Assembly: GCA_004764695.1 (NCBI GenBank) | Contig: SMSO01000034.1 | Coordinates: 2,364,501-2,428,500 of the forward strand | Reading direction: 5' to 3' | DNA length: 64,000 nt | From: Schizochytrium sp. TIO01 | Taxonomy: Eukaryota > Sar > Bigyra > Thraustochytrida > Thraustochytriidae | In this document: one piece after another, positions 12,500 through 23,777 of the stretch | Numbering within the stretch: the stretch's first letter is position 1 | Layout: the number at the start of each line of letters is the position of its first letter | Translations under genes and position numbers: made by a program | Notes under the pieces: generated by a model | Told to the model about the DNA's origin: nothing | Seen by the model: only the letters and a program-made list of their open reading frames with translations | Database searches by the model: none

Positions 12500-13317
12500 A
12501 TGGCGCGAGGCGGACGTTTGCAGAGCAGCGGCTGCTCGGAGCCGAACCGGCAACCGTCGACCTGCGCCGTAAGTTCTGTCGAGCAGCTTCCCTTCCGGGA
12601 AGCCTTGGGTGACGGTTTTCTGCTTCAGAGTCTGCTAAATTCTGCAGAAATAGCGCGCCTGTGAGTGAGCTGGCTGGAAGCCCTGTTGTCATCACAATCA
12701 AAAATGCTCCAGAGCGATGCATGCATGTGCATTTGATCGTTCATTCCATCCCATCTGCCACGATCATCGCCATCGCCACGGTCGAAGGTCTCGATCAGGT
12801 ACTTCGCGATGTGCTTTGCTTTGGAGCGAGTTTCGCGACGCCTTCCCTTATCGAGGCCTCCTTTCGACTAAGTAAGTAAGTTGTGCAAAAACGAGCTCAT
12901 CGCGGAGCTCTTCGACCTCTCGCAGGGCGCGTAACCGGGCCAAGCGCAGTCGTACCTAGGGCTTACTTTCTCGCAGTGCCGCCGCAGCTCGTAGTATGCA
13001 CCACCTTTAGCTCCTTCAGGTCGCCCAAGTCGTACGTTGACGCAGTCGGCGAGCGAGCCCTGGAGCACGCCGCTCATGCATGCATCATGAGGTACCGTCT
13101 CCGCGACAGTCAGCCGAGCGAGTCTAGTCCAGAACCTCCTCGGGGACCTGGAGGACGATTTCCTCGGAGTTTCCTGGTTCCTGGAGGTCTGCCTGCCCCT
13201 CCCTCCGCCGGCCTGTCTGTCTTCGCGAGCGGGCTCCAGGACCAGCACGGAGTACCTGACTGCCTGAACATAATCTTCTCAAGTTGGCAAGCTGCCCTAA
13301 AATTCTGGCAGCGCTGA
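12500..13317 (+). pseudogene. Possible F-box-like gene fragment, probably decayed
   Basis: An ATG at 12500 opens a 53-codon frame ending LPFREALGDGFLLQSLLN then SAEIARL, which fits the F-box pattern (LPxExLxDxxLLxxLxxxELxRL). It stops in a GTGAGTGAG donor-like sequence at 12660. A later open stretch from about 12978, after a TTACTTTCTCGCAG acceptor-like site, reads VVCTTFSSFRSPKSY and ends at TGA 13315-13317. This resembles the V(C/S)xxFR segment that follows an F-box. The two do not join in frame with simple GT-AG splicing, so the locus is either broken or mis-modelled. F-box proteins recruit substrates to SCF ubiquitin ligases. This is a by-eye resemblance only. Confidence 0.2.
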
Positions 13318-14202
13318 GGCCCGAGCGCTACGGGTTGCCTACCGGTATCTATAGGACCGCGCGCTCATTCCAGCTCTGAAGCCGCCGGTTCTGGGATCCC
13401 GCTCCACGATCGTCTCCACGCCGCCGTTGGAGTCAAGTCAAGCAAGTCAAGTCAGGGCCAGCCAGGCCGAATTGGAGGCTGGTCGGGCTGCCGCGTGGCG
13501 GCCTTATGGACCTCCGTTTTACCCTCGACTGTCGGCGGTGGCGAGCCTTAGTGTGGACGCGATTGCGCGGAGTGTCTTCATCGAGTCCCTCTTGAGTTTT
13601 GAAGGAGTGCAGGAACTCGTAAATTACAATTTCTTAGAAGATGAAATAATTTGTGATTTTTATGTAAAAAAAAAATTAAATTGAAAATAAATAAACAGTC
13701 GCTATATGGAAGGAAGCGTTTCCATGTTCATTCCATTTTTAATTTTTAATTTTTTTTCCTTCAAGGAAAAAAAAAAAGTGGAAAAAAAGACTGTTTCGAC
13801 AAGTCCAGGACTCCTACGCTGCAGATAGGCGAAACTCGCGACGAAACTGCCGGTACACACTTCTTCTTCTTGGGGGTCTAATGTGTAGAGACTGTCGTCC
13901 TCCTGGATAGTAAAACGAAGGATTCCTTCGATCCAAGATCTTTGAGGAATTCGTTCGTGGATTTCGGGCTCCACGCGAACGGTTGACCTGCGCACCTGAC
14001 TTGACAAACACAAGCGCTGGCCACGCCTCGAGGAGGTGGCATTCTCTGGAGACGCACGTAAGAAATGGTAATATCCACCCGCTCCCCAAGAGCACATGGG
14101 TGGACGGAGACGGCCTCTGAGACTCAGCTGTGCCTTTGTTTGGTTGGTCTGCATGAGCCGGGAACCCAATCAATGCAAAGCGGCGATCAAATCGAATCGC
14201 AA

Positions 14203-14234
14203 GCACGCAAGCAAGCAAGCAAGCAAGCAAACGA
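14203..14234. repeat. (AAGC)n tetranucleotide repeat
   Basis: Consecutive AAGC/GCAA units, slightly degenerate at the edges. Confidence 0.9.
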
Positions 14235-14765
14235 AGCAAGCCAAGCTTGAAGACAACTTCCGCTCGCGACGGCTTAGGTCTTTTCCAGAACTGTCTTCAG
14301 AGGCAGCGAGTGGCCTGAACCCTGCGCGAGAGAGCGGTTGGAGATCATGGCGGGCGTTTCCGTGCCCGAGAACGCGAGAACTGCTACCTCGTAGAGGATG
14401 AGATCACATCAGATGAGCTCAGGAATCCTGGAATCGAAATTGGACTCAGGCGTGAGCAAGACTCGAAGTAGGCAGCAGAGCAGGAGCTCGGAATCGCAAT
14501 GAAATCTGAAGCCAAGCGGGGCAAACATGTAAACATAACGCAATTTATCAGTGTCCAATTCTCAAGAATCCACACGGAGCGCGAAGGAGGACAGCGCACA
14601 AGCCTGGAGAAATTCGTTTTGGCCTCGTGCAGTTGAGCTGTTCACAGACACGCACACTCGCAGAGGGGTCGCAAGGAGGAGGACCTGGCGTTTGTCCCTG
14701 CCCGCAAGCGATCGTGACTTCATTCCGGAGAGACGCGAAAGATACTCAACTCCAGTAGATCGTAC

Positions 14766-14796
14766 TATGTATGAATGTATGAATGTATGAATGTAT
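14766..14796. repeat. GTATGAAT short tandem repeat
   Basis: GTATGAAT repeats about four times with minor variation. Confidence 0.85.
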
Positions 14797-16012
14797 ACAC
14801 ATGTACCTTTCGGAATTGGTGGCGAAAGGTGTTGGTCGCTGAGATCACAGCTTCGTCAAGAAAATTGGCAGAACTAACATCCCAAGACAGGCTGCTGAGC
14901 CTGAGGGCAGTGGCATTGGTCAGCGTCCATCACCTGCATGCCATCACCTGCATGGCAGCCTTAAAACCTGGCAGCTGCACAGCCAGAGCTTGGCACAAGT
15001 ACCCCGAATTACGATGGCGACTCGCATGAGGGTGTTGCAGCATCTTGACCTCTTCGCACAAAGGCAAGAGCTTCAGTCGAGCGCATAGTAGAGCGTACAG
15101 GAATGAGTGCAGAACACGAGTTCTACCGCTGAGCCAATCAATAAATGTGCCATTATCGTGCTGCACTGTTTCCCAAGCGCGATCATTGGATACCTTGCGC
15201 TTCCAGCCGAATTCATTTCAACTCTGCAATTTCACGAACGCCCTTCGCGAAAGGACTCTGCCATTCGCCCGCTGTACCATGCATGCCCAGCTTGGCGCTT
15301 TGGCCTTTCTCGCGGCATCTTCAGCATATTTCCTCCCTCTGATCGAATGCCGAAATCCACTCAAATCCGGCGGCCTTGATCCTCGAATTTCGATACCGGC
15401 CATCCACGCGCCAACCTTTGACCCTTCTCTATCTTGCCCTGGCCGCCACCCTTCGCTGCTCCACCAAGCAGCCGAAATGTCGCTTTCTGTGAGGTCTCAA
15501 ATCACAGCGTGCTGCGTGCCGTTGATCCCTGGCAGTTCTGGCAGGGAGGGAGGGGATTCTGGGCTTCACGGCTTACCTTTATGCGCCAATTCGCCTCAAA
15601 GATAAGGATCGATCGATCATGCCGCGGTCTGAAAGAGGTCAAATTCGAGCCACCCATTTGGTTCCAGATCCATCGCGGTGGTCGTGAGTTATGCACGCCG
15701 CGCCCCACACACACAAACACACTCACACACGCACAGCTCGAGGCCTTCCTTGGTCTTATGGCCGTTGACCTCGCGTGCTTTAGCTAGGACTCAGGGTGTA
15801 AAATGTAATTGCGCTGACCGTGGTAGCAGAAGGCGTCGTCGACTTGGGTGCCACAACTTTGGCCAGAGCAGCACATTCTCCGCAATGGGTGAGTGAGTGA
15901 GCGAACGAATGCAGGACACAGCAAAGGCCTGCGCCACAGCTGAGATTCGATGTCGGCGCGTGCGAATCCAGCGGAGACGAGGACCTTGGGCCCAAGGAGA
16001 ACGGGTTGTTAG

Positions 16013-16037
16013 ATTGATCGATCGATCGATCGATCGC
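16013..16037. repeat. (GATC)n tetranucleotide repeat
   Basis: Five to six GATC units, a self-complementary repeat able to form hairpins. Confidence 0.9.
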
Positions 16038-16541
16038 CGGGCTCTGAGGTGAAGACCGACAGCGTCGAGTTCTGGACGTCGCCGGCTTGGACTTGCTGCT
16101 GCCGAGGAAGGTCCAGACCTCCTCCTCCTCCTCCGTGAAGTAGTTCGAGTTCTTGCGCTTCAGCAGAGCAGTGCAAACTCGAAGAGGGAAAATCCAAGCG
16201 TTCAACGCATCAAATCAAATCAGTGCACCCTCGTAAGGCGCCAGCTTACGCAATCCCTGACTAGTCCCTGCTACTGCCTCGCTAGGACTTCATTTCATTT
16301 ACAACATTCATTCGTCCTTTCTTATAATCAATGCTTTTGTGTAAAATACTTTTACATTTATACATTTATATTTTATATTTCCAAATAGAAGCTTTGAAAA
16401 CATTTTGCTTTTCTAATTTGTAACTTTAAAAATTGGAGGAATTCTTTCTCCAACTTACAGATAACAGTAGGTGCCTCCCTAACGGTAGCACCAGTACTAT
16501 GATAGAACAAGTATATTATCTCTCCCAGGTTTCTTCTTTCG

Positions 16542-16545
16542 TGAA

Positions 16546-16624
<79 letters not shown>

Positions 16625-16660
16625 AAAATATGTAAATAAATAAATAAATAAATAAATAAC
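16542..16660. repeat. Long (AATA)n tetranucleotide repeat
   Basis: About 20 perfect AATA units, a short interruption (AAAAAATATGT), then about eight more. It is the longest microsatellite in the window. Confidence 0.97.
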
Positions 16661-17644
16661 TTGAAGTAAACACGGAACTCTGGAGCACTTCGTTTTAACT
16701 AAACTTGTTTACAGGCCCCTGGAAAGTCAACGATCACGAGCACACCATGAACTCTGGACCGAGCTCTTCTTTTAGGTAGTGAGCATCTGCTCTGATGCTC
16801 CATTTACACGTACCTTCGATCACTGTGCGAATAGTATTCGGGTGTTGTAATTAGCGGCGGCGCTATTATCCGCTCATTCACACTTCTTCAGGAACTGACA
16901 CCCTTTTAAGAAGGAGTGCTAATGGTGCTATAGTTTCCGGTAATGACCATTTCTGTAAGGAAAAACGTAAGACAGGTACGTACTTGCAATTCTTGTAGGT
17001 CTCGCAAGTTTTTGTTTAATTGTATATTTGGTTTACAGGTATGAAAACCGGGTCACGATCGAGATTAGCTCTCGAGACGCAGCCATCGCCTCTGCTTCAG
17101 GAAACTAATTCCGCGGCGACACTTCAAATTGGCGAGCAGTGCTCCCTCAGTTTCAGCCTTATGGGTGAAATGAAGTCATACACCACTACTTCGCAAGTTT
17201 ATTAAATCGGGTGATCCGCAACGAGCTTTCAGAAAGACAGGAGGAGGTGATTTAAATGGCATGTGGTTTTAAAAGTGCCTGGTAAGCCTAACTAGCCGCC
17301 TGCTAAGAGCTGGAGCCCTATGAAATGTAAGCTTTCATTCATCATATCATGAACTGTCAGTGCAACAGAGGAGCAGGATCTAACTTGCAGAGATTGGGCT
17401 GAGCGTTCACGCTGCGCCAGAACTAGTTGCTCGTGGTTGGCAAGCGGGGCGAGGCAGGCAGGCAAGCTAGCTCGCTGGCTGGCTGCTGTCCGCCACTGGC
17501 AACCCGTGGCGGGTTGGAGAAGGAGCAACGAGTTCCGGGAAAGATTTGAAATCGCCGTTCGACCACTCTCAAATCGATCTTCTGCAGCGAGAATCCAAAG
17601 CAAAGTCAATCTTCGCAAACCAGGACACCGGACTCGAAAGGGGC

Positions 17645-17862
17645 CATGGCTGTGCTCAGCTCGCAGCTCATCGATCCCTCAAGACACCTTCCGCGTTCGC
17701 GCAGGCCTGCTCAAATTGCCGCCCGTGGGAGGCATCCACGCCAACGATTATATCCTCCTGGGCTTGAAGGCTGAGCTGGAGGTTGAAGTACTTCGCGCTG
17801 CGACAGAGCATTGCACCCTTCGTCGCCGCAAGGACGTCACCCTCGACGTCTTCGACTTCTAA
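17645..17862 (+). pseudogene. Possible histone-fold-like fragment
   Basis: The plus-strand frame ending at TAA 17860-17862 reads RAGLLKLPPVGGIHAND, then an amphipathic helix-like stretch (LKAELEVEVLRAATEH), then LRRRKDVTLDVFDF. The order RAGL...PVGxIH - long helix - basic loop - VTxxDV resembles a core histone (H2A-like start, H4/H3-like end). The expected spacing between the PVGxIH loop and the long helix is shorter than in H2A. An ATG at 17645 in good context (GGCCATGG) lies in another frame, so a frameshifted or spliced relic is possible. Coincidence is a real alternative. Confidence 0.2.
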
Positions 17863-18019
17863 TTCGTCTCCATGCGTCTCATCTTCATGTGGCTTCCCCT
17901 CGAGTTCGCAAAGGCCACGGCAACGCTCTGAGCAGCCAAGGATCTGAGGATCTGCCTCAGCTTGACTTCTTCAGGTTCTCCAGAAATCCCTCTTCCGCGG
18001 GCGAAGAGCGAGGATGCAA

Positions 18020-18073
18020 AAGCCAACCAATCCATCAATCAATCAATCCATCGATCAATCAATCAATCAATCC
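18020..18073. repeat. (AATC)n-rich repeat
   Basis: Repeated CAAT/CAATC units with a few substitutions (CCATCAATCAATCAATCCAT...). Confidence 0.85.
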
Positions 18074-20200
18074 TCAAGGACTTGACGCAGGTGCAATTCC
18101 TCGAGTTTGTCTAGAACGCGCAGGCCATTCCGCGCAATTCAATTTAGTAACCCACTCTTCCTCACTCCCAGTGCAACCACAAATCAGCTCGTTTCTTTGA
18201 GGGTCTCTGACAATACGCCAAATTCATGGCAACTAGCCGCGAGGGTCGTGGCCAAGACATAAGTCAGACCTCGAGTTCTTCGTTGGACTTTGTAAATATA
18301 CCCAATCTCCTCCAAGTCTTCGGCTCATCTTTCCAAGATTTCATTTTTAAGATCATAACTTCTAATTTAATTTAATTTAATTTTTAATTTTTTTTTTAGT
18401 TTTTTACCTATTTAAAAAAATAAATAAAAAATCATTCATGGCCATCAGCACCGCTATGATAAAACCATAACTTCTAATGATGCATATGGTAAACAAGCAC
18501 TAAAGAAGTGCTCCATCACGTCCAATTGAAGGGCAAAGCTCACACTTGTTTTCTTTTCAATAAACACATGGCTGCTAGAAGCACCGAGGAACTGTGAGGA
18601 TTGCCAAGAGGAACGATTTCCGCTCTTCTCAAGTTTCCTCTAGCCCTGGCCTACCCCTTCTTACCGTTTACACTCTTCAGGGAACAAACAAACAATCAAA
18701 CAAACCACACCACAAAACCCAATAGAAACAAAACAGTCTTTTCGACTCACCAACAAAAACAAAAAAGCTTTTGCGCGATCCTCTATTTTCAGACGCTGCG
18801 CGTCTTTTATTCGCCTTTTCGGACACGCACCTGGGAATTCCATGTATCTTCCTTCTCCTTTGTGCGAAAGCCTGAAAAACCACCAGACCTGGCCTCATTC
18901 CCCTCGCGAGCTCTGGCCAAGGCGGCGTGACGGGACCGTGTTTCCGGAGCCTTAGAGATGGCCGCTGACGCTTTCTGAGCGAATTTCCACCGACGCGAGG
19001 ACTCAAAAGCTTGGAATATCTGCGGCGCTGCGCGTTGAGATTCCTGCACCTCAGGACCACACAACTGTAAAGTACCTCAAAGGCCGACACTGCTACCATA
19101 AACCCTAGTAGTAATAGCCCACTTCTTCCCCTCCTTCTTCTTCTTCATGAGCAGAACTATCGTCAATAGGCCATTTACTCGAGCCAGGCCGAGCGCTACT
19201 GGTGCGCTAGCAGGTCCTAGCGACGCTGGAACCGTGGATGAAATGCAGAACTTCGCCACGAAGCCGAGACAAAAGCTTGGCGCCAGGAGCATTGCGGCGA
19301 CGAAAAGTCGATGCAGCCGCGGCGAGGGCGAAGCTCAAAATACGGAGCTCCTGCTCGAAAAAAAACCACTCGCTGGGAGAAGGTTGCGGAGCAGATATTG
19401 GGCGGCGGAGATGCCGAATTTAGAGGTCCAAATGCGAGATCTTGATCGCGAATTTGAGGCACGAAATGCAGTACAGGCAGGAATTCGAGAGACATTCTGC
19501 TCCCACCAATTTGGGCTTTTTGCGAGCGAAGGATCGGGCTTGGAAAATTTGAGATAATCACGGGAGGAACCGGGGTCAGACGCGGTGCCGGCGAGGCCCA
19601 CGCGTGCCAGGCCGCCGGCTTCGTTCACATCGAGCGGCGAATTTGCCGCGTTCTCAAAGCTTGACCTGAGCCATCTTTCTCAACAGCCATTTTTCATGAT
19701 ACATGTACAGACATACATACAAAGAGAGGGAAGCAGACCAAATAATTTTCAATAGCAGTTCTCCCTCTTTCTCCTTTTAATCGAATTTATTTAAAACGTT
19801 TTCCTTTTCCTTAAAGTCACGGTAGTTTTTAGTGTTGAAATATTAAAAATTAAAATATAGAGGGCATTGATAAAATTCGAGCGATCCTTCAGCATCATTG
19901 ACAAATCTTAAATACCATAATCCAATGAAGATCCTCAGACTAATCAAATTGGTTTCAGTCCTTCAGTCCATACACGACCCTTTAGTTGAAGAGTATCAAC
20001 AGAGCAAGAACTGCCTACTGCTAACCAGCCCATACCAGCGCTTAGGTACCTTCCCAAGCTTTTCAAAGCCTACATTTCATCCGAAAATCCCAGAAAGTGA
20101 AAGAACAGCCTACCCAACCCGTAGTAAGCCCCTACGTATTCCTACTCCTCGCCGCCGAACTTTCTTACATTCGCACCGAGCGTCCCTCCTACCCTAAACT

Positions 20201-22382
20201 ATAGCACTTCCCCCGCCTGAAGCGGCGTCCGAAAATAATAAACGACGGCTCGCGCGGGGGCGATAAAATACATGAGAAAAGGCAGAATAAAATACAGAAT
20301 AAAATACCTGTTCCTGCCCCCTAGCAGTTGGTATCCCACGTTAGTTCTTTCTTTCTGTTCGACCTCATTTACTTCGCTCGCTTTTCTTCGGAGAGAGTGA
20401 GAGAGAGTGCGAGAAAGAAAGTCCATTCGGGCGCTCTCCCTCTTACGGGTCCAGCTCCAGAGAGAGCGGAAAAGTCCTTTGCAGAGGGAGCGGAGAGCTT
20501 AAATGAGTACGTGCGAAGGAATGTGAACGAATGTGTGAAAGAAAGAAGAAAAGCAAAGAACCGCCGCTGATCAGTGAGAGATCGATCCGCCAGGGATCGC
20601 GCCAGGCGGAGGACTGCGCAACCCGCGCTTTAGGCGGCGCGCACACCCCACGCACCCGCGGGGACCCCTCGGGGACCCCTTCAACGCGCGTCTCTTTCGG
20701 AACGTGTTTGGACCGACACGCGGATCCTCTGTGCTTCGCCTGGTGTTCCGAAGAACTTTCCCGCAAGCGCGCTCGACTGCACCGCCCGACACCATGTTCC
20801 CGTCCCCTCCTACCTGAGCGTTCCCAGTGTGGCCTTCAGTCTGCGTAGCTTCGGAAGTTTTGTGAGGGCCTCCGGCGTCCAATGCGGTGGCTCTGAGGGG
20901 CACTGCGCCGGAACTTCCTGCAACTTTGCATAAAAAAACCTTGGAGGGGGGTATCATTCGCCAGTGGAGAAGTGTGATTATTGTTTCAGGTAGAGCTGAG
21001 TTATCAGGCCGGAGGTCAGCGAGCTGTGAGCAGAATACAGCGGCAGAGTGTGAGCGGCGTCAAGGAGGCGCTAGGAGGAGGCACTGTGGAAAGGCAGTGA
21101 GGCGCCTCACGCTACCACTGGAAGATTTTCCGGGACAGCCTGCGGCCGCTCGACCATCGCTTTGTCTTTCTCGTCTGCGTAGACTACCTGAGTAGAGACC
21201 GCTTTGGATGGTTTGATTTGTCGTTCGATTGATCGATTGCTGCGAAGAGAGTGTTTGCCAAAGGAAGGAAGTCTTCGAAAGGAAGGAGGCGGGAAAGAGG
21301 CCAAAGCTTCGTTCTCAAAGCCTTTTCTTTCGCATCGAAGAAGATCGATCGAATCACTCTGATTGATTGGAGGATTTTCAGTTTTTTTTTTTTGCTTTTT
21401 TTTGCTTTTTTTTGTTTTTTTTTCTCTTTTCTTTCTTCTTTTCTTTTTTCCTTTCCTTTTTCTCCCTCTCTCTCTGATAAGGAGAGACCTTCTTTCCCTC
21501 CTTTCTTCCTGCTTTTCTTTGGCTGTTCCGCTTTCCTTCCTTTGGCGTGTTTGAAATCGCGGAGGCAAAGGCAGCAGACTTGGATTGGAGAAGAAGAGCT
21601 CGAGCGAGGTCATCGCCGTGGAGGTCGCCGTCTTCTTCGCCGGGCATCGCTCATAGCACATACGTATCGCGGGGACTTGCTTGCTCGGGTTTCTTTCTCT
21701 CTTTGGTTGTTGAGGTAGGTTCGCTTCGCTCTCGTTCATTCGTGGTGGTCCGATCTGGCTGCGCTACCTTTCTTTCTTTCTTTCTTTCGTCTCTCTCCCC
21801 TTTGTTTGCATGGCGTGGCGTCGCAACGAGCCGAGCAGACAGACTCCCACGCCGGGGCATGGCGCGTGTTGCTGCTGCTCGCGGTCTGGGCCCTGCTTGC
21901 TGCTGCCAGGCGAGGCGCTGGAAAGGCGACCTGAGAGGATTATGTTGGTTGAAGTCGGCTAGTGAAAGAAGACGGGATGACTAATGGTTGTGAATTGTAT
22001 CGTTGTCGTTGATGTGTGTGACGCTGGACCGTGGACGCCTCTTTGCTTCGATGGATGGTGATGTCCACAGAATCTCGTTGGGTGTCGAGAAACTTCATCC
22101 CTTTAGAACTGGACAGGTTCAACCGGAATTTAAGTTTAACGAAGAGTAAGGGTAGAAAAGAATGATTGTTGATATTGCCATTCGCGTTGCCGTTCGCAAC
22201 TAAATCGTGTGCCATTTATCCGTGTATCTACCCCCCCCCCGTAAATCGATCCCCTAAGATTCTCCTCTAAATTGACGAGCTTCCCACCCCGCCCGTGTAA
22301 CCTCATCGCACTAGAATAAAAACCTTTCTGTTGTGCTAACCAACCCCTTTTTCACATCTTACCTAATTCATCCCAGCCAAAA
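20201..22382 (+). promoter_or_regulatory. Upstream/leader region of KA1-ARM gene; pyrimidine-rich
   Basis: No gene is supported here. It contains a long T/C-rich stretch (21380-21475, mainly T runs with C interruptions) and a TTTC microsatellite (about 21768-21788). The A-rich start context GCCAAAAATG follows at the end. This probably includes the promoter and a long 5' UTR of the gene at 22383; a 5' UTR intron cannot be excluded. Confidence 0.35.
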
Positions 22383-23777
22383 ATGTTCAGCCGTAACTTT
22401 GACTCGGATGATGATGACAAGAAGCAAGATAACCTCCCGCGCTCCCAGCGCGAGGAGGAGGATGATAACGATGATGGCATGTCCAATGAGCTCTACAACC
22501 TGCTTGATGTTGATTGCATGAGCAGCTCTGCTAGCCTCGCTGCTGGCCTCTCCCTCTCCAACCTTTCCCTCGAGGGCCAGCCGGACATGTCCTTTCGTAA
22601 TGGAAGTGACCTCTTAAACCAGACCGAGTCAGTCGTCTACAACGACGTCTACCGCTCGCTCAGTGTTATGAATGAGGCCACTCAATTTAACATGGCTGCT
22701 GTTGGCGCTGATTATCTGGACCGTCCTAATGAGGTCCAGTCTTTTCTCCCGCCCACTGCTGTTAAAGAGCCCGAACCTCGCGCATTCGGACGCATCCCTC
22801 TCATGCACTCACACCTCTTCGTGCACAAATCATGGCCTGCTCTCCAGGACATGGTTTCTACACACTTAAAAATCAAGGAGGTTGATGCCGAGTATACGGA
22901 GTCCGTTTGCGAGTGGCGTGGTGTCGTGTACCCTCGTGCTCCTAACCAAGCCATGCAATTTGTGATTCACGCTAATGCCTGCCCTGATATCGGTGCCAGT
23001 AGGTATCTTCTCGAGTTTATTCGTCTTAATGGATGTGCTGTCGCATTCTATGAGCTCTTTACGGAGATTCAGCGCTACCTCATGGACTCTGGAATTGTGA
23101 CGCGCTCTGATGGAGACTCCCTCTCCCAGCAATCGGCGCTTAACCCTATGGCGGCGACGATGGGACGTCCCGCTGGCCCAGCATTTACCCTCACTCGCAG
23201 CTCTTCTATCTCTTCCTCTCCTCTCGCCCTCGATGCTTTCGATGATGAGGACGACGAAGAGGACTTGGACCCGATTGAGGTGAAGGATGAGGACCTGTAC
23301 AGGCCTATTGTCGAGATGAGCCGTGTTCCTTTTGTCGACGTGCACGTTCAAGGTCTTGCCTTGGTCGCCAGCGAAGCTCAAAAGGACGCTGCCCGTTTTG
23401 CCAAGGCCGCGCCCAGCATTGTTGAGCTTCTTGTTGAAAGACTCAGCTCTTCTACACATGCTGAGGTACAGCGCCTCTGCTGCGCTGCCCTCGCTGCTTT
23501 TGCTTCCGCAAAAGACTGTGTGAAGGACTTCCTGACTGCCCGCGCTCCCGAGGCTCTTGCTCGGGTCGCAGCTGTTGATTTCAGTGTCAAGGGTGCAGAG
23601 GCTCAGCGCCAAGCTGTTGCTGCCCTTGCTGCCCTTGCTGCTCATGTCGAGGCTCAGGAGCCAATTCTCCTCGCTGTTGCCGGCTACGAGCAGGCATTTA
23701 ATCAACTTGAGAAATGCAACGATCGCCGTCTGGTCTCGTGCATTGGACAAGTACGCCAGGCTCTTTCCCTGGCTTGA
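22383..23777 (+). CDS. KA1-like plus armadillo-like repeat protein
   Basis: A single frame runs from ATG 22383 (context CAAAAATG) to TGA 23775-23777 (464 residues). Residues 1-45 are very acidic and probably disordered. Residues 130-250 contain MQFVIHANACPDIGASRYLLEF and RLNGCAVAFYELFTEI; this matches the KA1 pattern (FxIxV...YxLxFxRLxGxxxxFxxLxxxI), a fold that in kinases binds acidic phospholipids or autoinhibits. A Ser-rich and acidic linker follows (residues 265-300). Residues 305-464 are Ala/Leu-rich helical repeats (LCCAALAAFA, AVAALAALAAH) of armadillo/HEAT type. No kinase domain is present, so this looks like a stand-alone adaptor or scaffold. Codon use is GC-rich compared with the genes to its right. 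KA1 is an inference from pattern only. Confidence 0.72.
   Translation: MFSRNFDSDDDDKKQDNLPRSQREEEDDNDDGMSNELYNLLDVDCMSSSASLAAGLSLSNLSLEGQPDMSFRNGSDLLNQTESVVYNDVYRSLSVMNEATQFNMAAVGADYLDRPNEVQSFLPPTAVKEPEPRAFGRIPLMHSHLFVHKSWPALQDMVSTHLKIKEVDAEYTESVCEWRGVVYPRAPNQAMQFVIHANACPDIGASRYLLEFIRLNGCAVAFYELFTEIQRYLMDSGIVTRSDGDSLSQQSALNPMAATMGRPAGPAFTLTRSSSISSSPLALDAFDDEDDEEDLDPIEVKDEDLYRPIVEMSRVPFVDVHVQGLALVASEAQKDAARFAKAAPSIVELLVERLSSSTHAEVQRLCCAALAAFASAKDCVKDFLTARAPEALARVAAVDFSVKGAEAQRQAVAALAALAAHVEAQEPILLAVAGYEQAFNQLEKCNDRRLVSCIGQVRQALSLA

Larger units (their letters stand above)
11601..20200. other. Gene-poor GC-richer tract with many microsatellites
   Basis: Reading all frames gave no intact protein I can recognise. 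Compared with the AT-rich flanks the sequence is visibly richer in G+C. It is crowded with tetranucleotide repeats: AT at 11617-11654, GATT, AAGC, GTAT/GAAT, GATC, AATA and AATC. Open frames of 100-190 codons occur on both strands, but they overlap, lack conserved features and often lack an ATG. Two segments resemble fragments of known folds and are listed separately. The tract may be a region of decayed genes. Confidence 0.5.

Noticed and set aside
15045-15605. 186-codon frame in the GC-rich tract
   Set aside because: Overlaps equally long frames on both strands and reads as unstructured sequence.
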